From positions 186,001-250,000 of the forward strand of contig NZ_BMFU01000007.1 of NCBI RefSeq assembly GCF_014639235.1: 64,000 nucleotides of DNA, read 5' to 3'. Position 1 is the stretch's first letter; every line of letters starts with the position of its first letter. Source of the DNA: Paenibacillus silvae. GTDB lineage: Bacteria > Bacillota > Bacilli > Paenibacillales > Paenibacillaceae. The notes beneath the pieces were generated by a model. It made no database searches, was not told the DNA's origin, and saw nothing but the letters and a program-made list of their open reading frames with translations. Positions 8,451 through 17,080 of the stretch are shown here, in pieces. The position numbers and the translations under genes were made by a program.

Positions 8451-9683
8451 CTAAGATACATCATGACTTTTTCCTTTGCCCTGTGTTACAAGACTCCAGA
8501 TTCGCTGCATCAGCGATGGTCCTTGTTCCTCCGGCAGCAGTTCATCCTCATCCTCGTCTCCATACAGCTTAATGCTCATCACCAGTCCAATACAGGCCAT
8601 ATTAATCAGCAAAGAAGTCCCCCCGTAACTGATAAAGGGCAGGGTAATGCCAGTTAGCGGCATCAGGCCAAGGAACGCGCCTACATTTTCGAACACCTGA
8701 TAAAGTAGCATGCCGATAATGCCCACAATGATAATGGGCCCCGCACGATCCTTGCACCCTAGCGCAATCAGCACCATCCGATGGATGAGGATAAAGTACA
8801 GCAGAATCAGCAGCGAAGCGCCTACAAAACCGAATTCTTCCGCAATCACCACAAAGATCGAATCTGAATAGGTATACGGCACACGCCCGCTTTGAACAGA
8901 GGTTCCTTCCAGAAAACCTTTGCCCGTGATCCCGCCTGATCCGATCGCAAGCCCTGCGTTTTTCGTATGCCACATCGCTTTGGCTGTCGCCTTTTCGGGA
9001 ACAAGCCACGGATCAATGCGCTCGGCCCAGTGCTCTCTTTTTATTTTTTCCAAAAAGGTAAATACTTCTTCATGGTAGAACGTATAGGATTTGATAAAAC
9101 CGATTAAAACCGCACCTATTATCGTCACCCCGATGATCGCATGTTTTAGCTTGATGTTCCCGATCCACAAGACAGCCACCAGGATAACCACATACCCCAG
9201 TGCATTCCCCAGGTCATTCTGTGCCATGACGAGCGCGAACGGAACAAACGTCCAGCACCCGATCGGCACCACATCCCGCCAAAACCCCAACTCCCCCCGT
9301 TTTCGCTTCACGATGAGGTGGGCGAGAAACAGAATTAGAATCATTTTGAACAGCTCGGCCGGTTGAAAAGAAATGCTCTCGCTGATCTTCAGCCAGCCAT
9401 TTGCGTTATTCACCTTACTTCCCAGCACATTCGCAAGGAAGAGGAAAAGGATGCCTATCCCGTACAGAAGCAATGCATATTTCACGTATAACTTGTAATT
9501 GATTAATCCAATGCCGATGACAGCAATAAATCCAGCGATATAGAAATATATCGTTTTCACATGATGGCTATCCAGCTTGGGATCAAAACGTGTTCCGCTG
9601 TATACTGCCACCACACTCATAATCATCAGCAACAACAGTACAAACAGAATGACACCATCCAGCTTTTTTACCGTTTTCCACAT
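8451..9683 (-). CDS. FtsW/RodA/SpoVE family peptidoglycan glycosyltransferase, paralogue 1
   Basis: A 410-residue polytopic membrane protein of the SEDS family, which polymerises lipid II into glycan strands with a partner class B PBP. It carries family motifs QPAELFK, AQNDLGNALGY, the periplasmic loop with SGGITGKGFLEG, and LPLTGITLPFISYGG. I chose the ATG at 9683 (MWKTVKK). An upstream open extension runs through a terminator hairpin and is therefore not coding; GGGGG lies 13 nt before the ATG, which is rather far. The C terminus is acidic (DEDEDELLPEE). Its neighbour at 9955-11184 is a close paralogue. Confidence 0.9.
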   Translation of the reverse strand: MWKTVKKLDGVILFVLLLLMIMSVVAVYSGTRFDPKLDSHHVKTIYFYIAGFIAVIGIGLINYKLYVKYALLLYGIGILFLFLANVLGSKVNNANGWLKISESISFQPAELFKMILILFLAHLIVKRKRGELGFWRDVVPIGCWTFVPFALVMAQNDLGNALGYVVILVAVLWIGNIKLKHAIIGVTIIGAVLIGFIKSYTFYHEEVFTFLEKIKREHWAERIDPWLVPEKATAKAMWHTKNAGLAIGSGGITGKGFLEGTSVQSGRVPYTYSDSIFVVIAEEFGFVGASLLILLYFILIHRMVLIALGCKDRAGPIIIVGIIGMLLYQVFENVGAFLGLMPLTGITLPFISYGGTSLLINMACIGLVMSIKLYGDEDEDELLPEEQGPSLMQRIWSLVTQGKGKSHDVS

Positions 9684-9811
9684 GATGCTTGAATATCCCC
9701 CTAATCCCGCTTTCCATTTTCCAATATAGATCAATATTACCATTGTATCTAATTGAAAGCATGAATGGAAATCCGGGTGAGGGAGGGTGATGAGGATTAA
9801 ATAAAAATAAA

Positions 9812-9861
9812 AACCTTGGAGACTCTCTCCAGCAAAGGCAGGAAGGAGCGGTTCCAAGGTT
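9812..9861 (-). terminator. Terminator between the two RodA-like genes
   Basis: The stem AACCTTGGA/TCCAAGGTT has further internal pairing and is followed on the minus strand by TTTTTATTTTTA. It terminates the gene at 9955-11184, so the two paralogues are probably transcribed separately or attenuated. Confidence 0.85.
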
Positions 9862-9954
9862 ACTATGGATTATTTATTTTACGAACGATTTTTCAGTGAT
9901 AACTTACGGACATGCCTTACTGTAAATTCAAATGCCGAATGCCAGCCTTCATAT

Positions 9955-11184
9955 TCACTGTTCCGTCTGTTCTTGCTGAGCAGGCTTGCGTCTGAAGAGC
10001 TTCATTACGAGTTCCGTAATACTCGGCTGTTCTGCCGATCCCAGAATGTCCTCGTTCTCCTCCGTATGCACCTTGATGCTCATCGCAATACCCATACTGA
10101 TCATGTTGATCATGATCGAGGTTCCTCCCGAGCTGATAAACGGCAGTGTAATACCTGTCAGCGGCATCAGACCGATGAATGGACCGATGTTTACGAAGAT
10201 CTGATACAGCAGCATCGCAATGACCCCGACAATCAGATAAGGTCCTGCGCGATCCTTACACTCCAGTGCAATCAGAACCATCCTGTGGATCAGAATGAAA
10301 TACAGCAGCAGCAGCACCGAGGCCCCGATAAAACCAAACTCTTCTCCAATCTGCACAAAGATCGAGTCCGCATAAGCAAGTGGTACACGGTTCGATTGAA
10401 TCGTTGTGCCTTCCATATATCCTTTACCTGTGATGCCACCCGAGCCGATCGCAAGCTTGGCATTATACGTCTGCCACAATACGTCTCTCGACGTCTGATC
10501 AGGCACCAGCCATGGGTCGAACCGATCCGCCCAGTGCGAACGACCAATGTCTTTCAGAAATTTCACAATTTCATCATGATAGTGAATATACGCCTGAATC
10601 CCGCCGACAAAAGCCACGACCGCAATAATAAAGCCGATAAAAGCATGCATAAACTTGATATTGCCAATCCACAGCAGCCCGATGAGGATAATAACATAAC
10701 TCAAGGCGTTCCCTAGGTCGTTTTGCAGCAGTACAAGCAGCAGCGGCGGCAACACGCAAAGCGAAACCGGAATCACATCACGCCCGAAATACAGCGGCCG
10801 ATTTTTCTTCCGCGCCAGTAAAGCGGATAAAAAAACGATAAGGCACAGCTTGAATAACTCGGCAGGCTGCAAGCTTACCCCCATGATGGATAGCCAGCCC
10901 TTAGCGCCATAATACTCTTTACCAAAAAACATGACAAAGACAAGCAACAGCATGCCTACGCCGTAAATATACAAATAGTTTTTCAGAATAAACTTGTAGT
11001 TGACCATGGATAGTGCGAAAAACACGATAAAACCTAAAATATAATAAAGTACCGCACTTTGTGTAAGCCCCCCCAGCTTGGGACGGCCAAACGTTGTGCT
11101 ATGAATGGACAAAATACTGATGACCATCAGGATCAAAAGTATAAAAACGATGGAGTAGTCGATCTTTTTGAATTTGTGCAGCAT
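9955..11184 (-). CDS. FtsW/RodA/SpoVE family peptidoglycan glycosyltransferase, paralogue 2
   Basis: A 409-residue SEDS membrane protein, strikingly similar along its whole length to the gene at 8451-9683: both share QPAELFK, QNDLGNAL, GSGGITGKGxxEGT and LPLTGITLPFIS. The ATG at 11184 has GGGGGAA upstream; a TTG six codons earlier overlaps that site and was rejected. Likely role is elongation or sporulation peptidoglycan synthesis. The sequence does not say which paralogue is RodA proper. It follows prmC by 86 bp on the same strand, with its own terminator at 9812-9861. Confidence 0.9.
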   Translation of the reverse strand: MLHKFKKIDYSIVFILLILMVISILSIHSTTFGRPKLGGLTQSAVLYYILGFIVFFALSMVNYKFILKNYLYIYGVGMLLLVFVMFFGKEYYGAKGWLSIMGVSLQPAELFKLCLIVFLSALLARKKNRPLYFGRDVIPVSLCVLPPLLLVLLQNDLGNALSYVIILIGLLWIGNIKFMHAFIGFIIAVVAFVGGIQAYIHYHDEIVKFLKDIGRSHWADRFDPWLVPDQTSRDVLWQTYNAKLAIGSGGITGKGYMEGTTIQSNRVPLAYADSIFVQIGEEFGFIGASVLLLLYFILIHRMVLIALECKDRAGPYLIVGVIAMLLYQIFVNIGPFIGLMPLTGITLPFISSGGTSIMINMISMGIAMSIKVHTEENEDILGSAEQPSITELVMKLFRRKPAQQEQTEQ

Positions 11185-11269
11185 GTAATTATGTTCCCCC
11201 AAGCATTCAGAAAATCTTCGGCATACCCCATTGTAGAGGATTTCACGGCAAAAAGAAAACTTACGCGCC

Positions 11270-12181
11270 TTACATTTTTGTCATCTGTTCTGAAAGTCGA
11301 ACACCCAGAACATGCCGCTCAATTCCGGCAAGATCGGGAACGATTATAATCTCCGGCCAGCGCCCCGCCGATTCCAGCAGCGCCGCCACGTCCCGAGCCT
11401 GGCCCATGCCCAGCTCGAAACCAATCACCTGCGGCGGCGCAGGCAGCAGCCGCAGCTGCTCCAGCATGATGCGGTACGGGGCGAGCCCGTCCGGACCGCC
11501 ATCCAGTGCGAGGCGCGGCTCATGATCGCGCACCTCCTGCTGCAGCCCGGCGATATCGCCCGCCGGGATGTAGGGCGGGTTGGACACCAGGATGTCCAAC
11601 CGCTCCCCGGCGAACGGGGCCAACAGATCGCCTTCGCGGAAGTCGATCTGTACGCCGTTCGCGGCCGCGTTGCGCGCGGCCACCTGCAGGGCATCCGCCG
11701 AGAGGTCCCCGGCGGCCACCTGCCACTGCGGGCGAAGCGAAGCCATCGTTACCGCGATGGCGCCGCTGCCCGTGCCAATATCGACGGCGCGCACCGCTTC
11801 GCCGCCGCTGGCAAACACGCGGTCGGCTGCGCGCAGCACAGCTTCGACCAGCAGCTCGGTCTCCGGCCGCGGAATCAGCACGGCCGGCGTGACCTCGAAC
11901 GGCAGCCCGTAAAATTCCTGGCTGCCGATAATGTACTGCGCCGGCTCACCCGCAGCCTTGCGCGTGACGGCGTCTTCCCAGCGGCTGCGCAGCTCGCCGG
12001 GGAACGGCTCCGGCTGCATCATGTAGTACCGGGCGCCATAGACGCCCAGTACGTGCTCCAGCAGCAGCCGGGCATTGTTGTGCGGCTCGTACACGCCGCA
12101 CTTCTCCAAAAAAGAGGAAGCCTCAACAAAGGCTTCCCGGCAACTCTGCTCCGGCGTCATCACAAACTGCGCGCGCGTCAC
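11270..12181 (-). CDS. prmC: Peptide chain release factor N5-glutamine methyltransferase
   Basis: This 303-residue SAM-dependent enzyme methylates the GGQ glutamine of release factors. The SAM motif VDIGTGSGAIAV lies near residue 130, and the catalytic NPPY motif lies in DILVSNPPYIPAGD. An N-terminal helical domain binds the release factor. Its GTG start lies 3 bp after the prfA stop and uses an AGGAG site inside the last prfA codons, so translation is probably coupled. The pairing prfA-prmC is conserved and matches its substrate. GC content is high compared with prfA. Confidence 0.95.
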   Translation of the reverse strand: MTRAQFVMTPEQSCREAFVEASSFLEKCGVYEPHNNARLLLEHVLGVYGARYYMMQPEPFPGELRSRWEDAVTRKAAGEPAQYIIGSQEFYGLPFEVTPAVLIPRPETELLVEAVLRAADRVFASGGEAVRAVDIGTGSGAIAVTMASLRPQWQVAAGDLSADALQVAARNAAANGVQIDFREGDLLAPFAGERLDILVSNPPYIPAGDIAGLQQEVRDHEPRLALDGGPDGLAPYRIMLEQLRLLPAPPQVIGFELGMGQARDVAALLESAGRWPEIIIVPDLAGIERHVLGVRLSEQMTKM

Positions 12182-12184
12182 AGA

Positions 12185-13252
12185 TTATTCTCCTCTTTCC
12201 ATCATTTCTGCCTGCTGTGCAATCGTCAGTGCAGACAGAATTTCTTCAATCTCCCCGTTCATCACCTGATCCAGCTTGTGCATGGTCAGACCGATGCGGT
12301 GATCGGTAACACGGCTTTGCGGGAAGTTGTACGTACGAATCCGCTCACTGCGGTCCCCTGTGCCCACTTTGCTTTTACGTTCTACCGAGATTTTCGCTTC
12401 TTCTTCCATACGTTTCATATCAAAGATACGTGTGCGCAGCACTTGCAGCGCTTTTTCCTTGTTGGAGTTCTGCGATTTTCCATCCTGACATGTCGCTACG
12501 ATACCTGTTGGCACGTGAGTTACCCGCACCGCCGATTTCGTTGTATTAACCGATTGACCGCCCGCACCACTGGAGCAGAACGTATCTACACGAATGTCTT
12601 TATCATGAATTTCGATATCAAAATCTTCCGCTTCCGGCATAACCGCAACCGTTGAAGTCGACGTGTGAATCCGTCCGCCGGATTCTGTCGTTGGAATACG
12701 CTGCACACGATGTGCACCGCTCTCGTATTTCATTTTGCTGTACGCGCCGCGACCGTTGATCATGAACACAACCTCTTTGAACCCGCCGAGATCGTTCGTA
12801 TTCACATCCATCAGCTCAACCTTCCAGCCTTGTGCATCCGCATAACGTGTGTACATGCGGTACAAATCAGCCGCAAACAATGCCGCCTCATCTCCGCCAG
12901 CCGCACCGCGAATCTCCACAATGACGTTTTTGTCATCATTCGGGTCCTTCGGCAGCATAAGCACACGAATCAGTTCATCCAGCTCTTTCTGGCGAGCAGA
13001 CAGCTCTTCGATCTCCATCTTGACCATCTCGCGCATCTCGTCATCCAGCTTCTCATTTTGCATTTCCTTCGCCGCTTCCAGATCTTCGCTCACCTGTTTG
13101 TACTCATTGTAAGCATCATAGGTCGGCTGAAGATCGGATTGCTCCTTGGAATATTCACGCAGCTTTTTGTTATCACTCGCTACATCCGGGTCACACAAAA
13201 GCTCGCTCAGCTTGTCATAACGATCGGCTAACGCCTGCAATTTATCCAACAT
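12185..13252 (-). CDS. prfA: Peptide chain release factor 1
   Basis: A 355-residue translation terminator that recognises UAA and UAG. The peptidyl-tRNA hydrolysis motif GGQ is in SSGAGGQSVNTTKSAV, and the stop-codon recognition tripeptide of the PxT type is in RIPTTESGG. Length is normal for RF1. The ATG has GAGGTG upstream. A long (about 310-nt) leader seems to precede it, with a -10 at 13570-13578. It is followed at once by prmC, which modifies its GGQ glutamine. Confidence 0.98.
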   Translation of the reverse strand: MLDKLQALADRYDKLSELLCDPDVASDNKKLREYSKEQSDLQPTYDAYNEYKQVSEDLEAAKEMQNEKLDDEMREMVKMEIEELSARQKELDELIRVLMLPKDPNDDKNVIVEIRGAAGGDEAALFAADLYRMYTRYADAQGWKVELMDVNTNDLGGFKEVVFMINGRGAYSKMKYESGAHRVQRIPTTESGGRIHTSTSTVAVMPEAEDFDIEIHDKDIRVDTFCSSGAGGQSVNTTKSAVRVTHVPTGIVATCQDGKSQNSNKEKALQVLRTRIFDMKRMEEEAKISVERKSKVGTGDRSERIRTYNFPQSRVTDHRIGLTMHKLDQVMNGEIEEILSALTIAQQAEMMERGE

Positions 13253-13578
13253 GTATAGTCACCTCACGTTTTATTTTGTCCATGCACATGTGCATTTCCC
13301 TACCGTTCCATTTGCATTTCTATACTTCATTCTTTTCGTACTACATATATCTATAATTCCAAATTCCACAAACCACAGGATTCTCACCAAATCCCCTGAC
13401 CGCAGCATGTCATTCCAATTTCGTGTTATATGATCGACGTATAACCTCGCTACAACGTCATCAAATCCTTTACTTTTAAAGTGATATAAATAAATCGTCT
13501 ACCTCCTGAAGCTCCCCGTCCCATCTCAACGATTAGAACGAACAGTTTATCATGGGTATACGACTCTTTATTATAGCA
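13253..13578 (-). promoter_or_regulatory. Probable prfA promoter and long 5' leader
   Basis: An extended -10, TGCTATAAT, lies at 13570-13578 on the minus strand, between the stop of the SUKH-like gene and prfA. No consensus -35 is seen. The leader of about 310 nt contains a perfect AGGAGG at 13502-13507 that is not followed by ATG, GTG or TTG at normal distance. Instead an ATT 6 nt later opens 74 codons that end 18 bp before prfA. I see no riboswitch or tRNA-like fold. Confidence 0.4.
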
Positions 13579-13612
13579 TATTCTTATGCTCCTGAACAGC
13601 AAGAGTTCACAG

Positions 13613-14212
13613 CTAGAGCAGGTCATCCTCCAACTGTTCCAGTACAACACTCCACCATGTTTCCTCATCAAGCATACTTACAGGGTCTTTTTCAGTACAA
13701 AATAAACGGAGCTGCTTCACCGCTTCATCTTTTTTGAGCTGCTCATTTACCTGGAAACGAGGTTTAATCTCTCCACGTCGAAATGCTTCCAGCTTCGCTC
13801 GCGCTTGCTCCAGCGTCATGACACTCGGCTCATCAGGTATGGAATGCTGCTTCACGATGGCCGTGTACCTGCTCAGAAACGTCAGAAACAGGTGCAGGCT
13901 GCTGTTCATTACTGCATACTCTTCCGTCTGTACATCTACTCTGTACAGTAAGCCCGTTCCCGATTCCAGTCCGAGCGCAGCCGTATTCTCATCCCACTCA
14001 TATCCGATGGGCAGCAGCGTTTTGGAATCATCCGATGTCCGTATCAGCTCGCAATCCTGCACAGAATTAAACCTAATCCCAAGTACAGGTTCACCATCCA
14101 AGGTGAACTGTGGCAAGCCGGACCTAATCAATAGCTCCTGCGCTTCTTCGGGCAACCCGGCCTTCTCTACAAGCACAGAATCATATCGAACCAATCGGGA
14201 CGTATTCTCCAC
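13613..14212 (-). CDS. SUKH-4-like immunity-family protein
   Basis: A soluble protein of about 199 residues. It shows the SUKH-4 pattern: an LPxFTLDGEP strand, GLESGTGLLYRVDVQ, then VMNSSLHLFLTFLSRY before a charged C-terminal extension. SUKH proteins usually neutralise polymorphic toxins or nucleases; no toxin gene lies next to it, so here it may be orphan or domesticated. I prefer GTG at 14212 because GGAGG lies 8 nt upstream; a GTG three codons earlier abuts the site. Family assignment is from motif memory. Confidence 0.6.
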   Translation of the reverse strand: MENTSRLVRYDSVLVEKAGLPEEAQELLIRSGLPQFTLDGEPVLGIRFNSVQDCELIRTSDDSKTLLPIGYEWDENTAALGLESGTGLLYRVDVQTEEYAVMNSSLHLFLTFLSRYTAIVKQHSIPDEPSVMTLEQARAKLEAFRRGEIKPRFQVNEQLKKDEAVKQLRLFCTEKDPVSMLDEETWWSVVLEQLEDDLL

Positions 14213-14342
14213 TCTTGCCACCTCCTCCGAAGATACTTCTTTCTTTTATTATATCCATCACGGGTAAACAATCCAGTGGAAACGCAAACATATGGGCATA
14301 AATATAACCCCTTGCTACAGAATAAAATCCCAAACAAAAACA

Positions 14343-14371
14343 GCACTATTCTCTGTACCAGAGAGCAGTGC
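14343..14371 (-). terminator. Terminator after ychF
   Basis: GCACT-ATTCTCTG pairs with CAGAGAG-CAGTGC around a 3-nt loop. On the minus strand it is followed by TGTTTTTGTTT. It lies about 170 bp downstream of the ychF stop. The rest of 14213-14543 shows no gene. Confidence 0.8.
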
Positions 14372-14543
14372 CGTTCTTTACTTTAACCCATACCCGTTTC
14401 GAAAAATAATCCCGCTCGAAGCTCCATTATCCCTTTTTAGATCGTGATCTAATCTGGTAATCGGAAGCTTTCAGCTTGTAATTATGTCTCCGTTAACCCG
14501 GCGGATTGCATCTTGAAATTTAGACTATAAGTTGAACTTTAGA

Positions 14544-15644
14544 TTACACGTTGAAACGGAAGTGCATAACGTCGCCGTCATTCACCACGTACTCTTTACC
14601 TTCGAGACGCAGTTGACCGCGTTCTTTGGCGCCGTTCATGGAGCCTGCTGCAACCAGATCGTCATAGGAAACCACCTCTGCACGGATGAAACCGCGCTCG
14701 AAGTCTGTGTGAATGACACCCGCTGCGCCTGGTGCTTTTGTTCCTTTACGGATGGTCCATGCACGAACCTCTTGTACACCTGCTGTAAAGTACGTGTACA
14801 GGCCAAGCAGCTTGTAAGCCGCTTTGATGAGCAGGTTCAGACCGGATTCCTGAATACCCAGCTCTTCCAGGAACATTTGTTTATCTTCGCCTTCCAGCTC
14901 GGAGATTTCTTCCTCAACCTTCGCGCTGATTGGCACCACTTCTGCATTTTCAGCAGCAGCGAACTCTCTTACTTTTTGCACATATGCATTGTTCGCTACA
15001 TCACCGATTTCGTCCTCAGCCACGTTGGCAGCATACAGAACCGGCTTCAGCGTAAGCAGGTGCAGATCACGTACGATCAGGCGCTCTTCATCCGACAGCT
15101 CCATGCTGCGTGCAGGCATATCTTCATAAAGAACCGCTTTGACTTTCTCCAATACTTCAACTTCTTGAGCAGCCGTTTTGTTGCCGCCCTTCATGTTTTT
15201 CTTGGAGCGTTCGATTTTTTTCTCCACACTCTCGATATCAGCCAGAATCAGCTCCAGGTTAATCGTCTGGATGTCACTGATCGGATCGATTTTGCCATCG
15301 ACGTGGGTGATGTTCTCATCTACGAAGCAGCGTACCACGTGTACAATCGCATCCACTTCACGGATGTGGGCAAGGAACTTGTTGCCCAGACCTTCACCTT
15401 TGGAAGCTCCACGCACCAGACCTGCGATATCTACGAATTCAAATGCAGTTGGCACTGTTTTTTTCGGTTCAACCAGTTCTGTCAATTTGTCCAAACGCTC
15501 GTCCGGTACTTCGACGATCCCCACGTTCGGGTCAATCGTACAAAACGGATAGTTCGCGGACTCGGCACCTGCTTGTGTAATTGCATTAAACAATGTAGAT
15601 TTACCAACGTTCGGCAGACCTACGATCCCAGCTTTCAAAGCCAT
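14544..15644 (-). CDS. ychF: Redox-regulated ATPase YchF (Obg-family)
   Basis: A 366-residue P-loop NTPase. G1 is GLPNVGKST at residues 8-16 and G3 is DIAGLVRGASKGEGLG; a C-terminal TGS-like domain ends with VNDGDVMHFRFNV. Family members hydrolyse ATP rather than GTP, associate with ribosomes and affect oxidative stress responses. Length is normal. GGAG lies 11 nt before the ATG. It is transcribed alone, with a terminator at 14343. Confidence 0.96.
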   Translation of the reverse strand: MALKAGIVGLPNVGKSTLFNAITQAGAESANYPFCTIDPNVGIVEVPDERLDKLTELVEPKKTVPTAFEFVDIAGLVRGASKGEGLGNKFLAHIREVDAIVHVVRCFVDENITHVDGKIDPISDIQTINLELILADIESVEKKIERSKKNMKGGNKTAAQEVEVLEKVKAVLYEDMPARSMELSDEERLIVRDLHLLTLKPVLYAANVAEDEIGDVANNAYVQKVREFAAAENAEVVPISAKVEEEISELEGEDKQMFLEELGIQESGLNLLIKAAYKLLGLYTYFTAGVQEVRAWTIRKGTKAPGAAGVIHTDFERGFIRAEVVSYDDLVAAGSMNGAKERGQLRLEGKEYVVNDGDVMHFRFNV

Positions 15645-15884
15645 GTATATGACAACTCCTCATTCATTACTTGTTCGGTATGGATAATCCTAACCATTAT
15701 ATATGACAAACCCCAAGGCATCAAGGAACTTCGCCGATTCATCGGCAGTCATTCTGATCTGTAGATCTCCGGTTCCCGCGTCCATGTGAGTATCCCCATC
15801 GGGCCATAATGTTTTAAGTCGCTCAATCGGCCTGAATGCATGATCCATTTTTATATAGGATTTACAGGATTAAAGCTTAGCGTT

Positions 15885-16361
15885 TCAGCCCCTGTTCTCG
15901 ATCTCTTTATACATCGTCAAATCCGTCACTTCATAGCCCATTTTGCGATACAGGCTGCTTGCCCGCACATTATGTCCAAACACATGCAGACCAATGCGGT
16001 CCACCCCAAGACGACGCGCTGTACGTTCAAGTGCTTCCATTGCCTCAGTGCCGTACCCTTTGCCGCGATGTGCTTCTTCCACCACAATATCCAGCAAAAA
16101 GGCTTCTTTCCCGCGACGATTTTCCGTAACATTAAACCAGATGTACCCGACAATGCCGTCCACCGGATGCACCAGATTGTACACGTATGCCCCTGGCGTC
16201 TCCAAACCTTCTGGCAGATAACGCTCATAAGATTCCTCTGCCCGTTCTTGTGCCTCCTCTGGCGCCCACGTGCCTGCTTCTACCTTTTCCTCTGCAAAAT
16301 CTGCAATCGAACGACTGTGAAAACTCGCAAATTGCTCCCCGTTCATTGGCAACAGTTCCAT
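15885..16361 (-). CDS. GNAT family N-acetyltransferase
   Basis: A 158-residue acetyl-CoA-dependent transferase. The acetyl-CoA pyrophosphate loop is in VVEEAHRGKGYGTEAMEAL (R/QxxGxG/A). Strand 4 precedes it as GKEAFLLDIVV, and HVFGHNVRASSLYRKMGYEV is the usual C-terminal substrate/CoA segment. The substrate cannot be told from sequence. GGAGG lies 8 nt before the ATG. It is monocistronic. Confidence 0.9.
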   Translation of the reverse strand: MELLPMNGEQFASFHSRSIADFAEEKVEAGTWAPEEAQERAEESYERYLPEGLETPGAYVYNLVHPVDGIVGYIWFNVTENRRGKEAFLLDIVVEEAHRGKGYGTEAMEALERTARRLGVDRIGLHVFGHNVRASSLYRKMGYEVTDLTMYKEIENRG

Positions 16362-16524
16362 GCTGTATTCCTCCTCATCTGGGTGTGATCACTTAGGTGT
16401 GATAGGTATGTATAATTAGACAGCTAATTGATCCTGGTCTATTGTACCCTAATTGTACTGTATCCTGTGATGATGTAAGTTAGGCACTTCTCTTTTTTCC
16501 ATGTCTACTTATGTTAAAATATAA

Positions 16525-16554
16525 GGGCGAGCGACCGGCCAAAGTTTCTCGCCC
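16525..16554 (-). terminator. Probable terminator after the Spo0E-like gene
   Basis: GGGCGAG/CTCGCCC stem about 14 bp after the stop of the Spo0E-like gene, followed on the minus strand by TTATATTTTAA. Confidence 0.6.
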
Positions 16555-16567
16555 AGAGGTCGATGGG

Positions 16568-16738
16568 TTATTCCATCGGCTTTACCCTTGTAACATGATT
16601 ATACCGATTAATCAGCTCGTCCAGCACCATGGACTGGTGGATGACCTTAGGGTGAAGAAGGTCGCCGTACTCCGTTTTTAATCGATGGAGTTTCACTCTT
16701 GCTTCTTCAATTCGCAGTTTGAGTTCGTCACGATCCAT
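16568..16738 (-). CDS. Spo0E-family aspartyl-phosphate phosphatase (56 aa)
   Basis: A short protein, MDRDELKLRIEEARVK at the start, with two predicted helices. It contains the family signature around HQSMVLDELINRY, corresponding to the S-x-E-L-D motif of Spo0E/YnzD/YisI proteins that dephosphorylate response regulators such as Spo0A~P. The motif here reads S-M-V-L-D, so the usual glutamate is replaced. GGGAGG lies 9 nt before the ATG. It would delay sporulation or tune related phosphorelays. It lies next to a peptide quorum-sensing locus, which also suits sporulation control. Confidence 0.85.
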   Translation of the reverse strand: MDRDELKLRIEEARVKLHRLKTEYGDLLHPKVIHQSMVLDELINRYNHVTRVKPME

Positions 16739-16941
16739 AACATCCCTCCCTGCTGTACCATTTTAGAACACCCTGCTAATTAGCAGAAATTCAAATAAAC
16801 TCCAACAGCTAACATTTCACTTTTGAAATCATATGAACGTTCTAAACTGTGAATGCAACACAAATAACCCCCTTCGCAGTAGAGAAGTTACTTCTACTCA
16901 GGGAGCTACTCAGAAGATTTATAACTCAAGATACTTGCAAA

Positions 16942-17080
16942 CTAACCTCCAAGACCATGACTATTTGTTGTCATTCGGGTATCTGGTTGATTTTCAGTAC
17001 CTTCTTTTACTGGAGTTGGAACAGTTAGTATAATAACCACACTACATATTGCTATAAGAGAAACTAATTTTTTTTATCAT
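16942..17080 (-). pseudogene. AloP-like pheromone precursor 2, frameshifted at an A8 run
   Basis: From the ATG at 17080 the frame reads MIKK and then, because of eight consecutive A bases (17068-17075), runs into a stop after 12 codons. Reading the body one base shifted gives KKLVSLIAICSVVIILTV, a signal segment, then a linker and the end TTNSHGLGG followed by TAG. This closely parallels the intact precursor at 17209-17346, which ends TTNGHGMGS. A ribosome site (GAGGTG) precedes the ATG. It may be a sequencing or real frameshift, or be expressed by slippage at the A run. It is the second pheromone gene downstream of the RRNPP regulator. Confidence 0.6.

Noticed and set aside
11312..12655. 447-codon open frame on the plus strand
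   Set aside because: It lies antisense to prmC and prfA, whose proteins carry clear catalytic motifs. High GC of prmC keeps the opposite frame open. The product is rich in Arg/His/Gln with no family features.
14532..15764. 410-codon plus-strand frame
   Set aside because: Antisense to ychF, which has intact G motifs. No ribosome site or recognisable domain.
16773..16786. Palindrome CTGCTAATTAGCAG upstream of the Spo0E-like gene
   Set aside because: A 14-bp perfect palindrome, but no T tract, and no promoter elements place it as an operator; may be chance.
16833..17033. 66-codon plus-strand frame
   Set aside because: Antisense to the second pheromone precursor; the minus strand gives the meaningful signal-peptide/TTNSHGLGG product.
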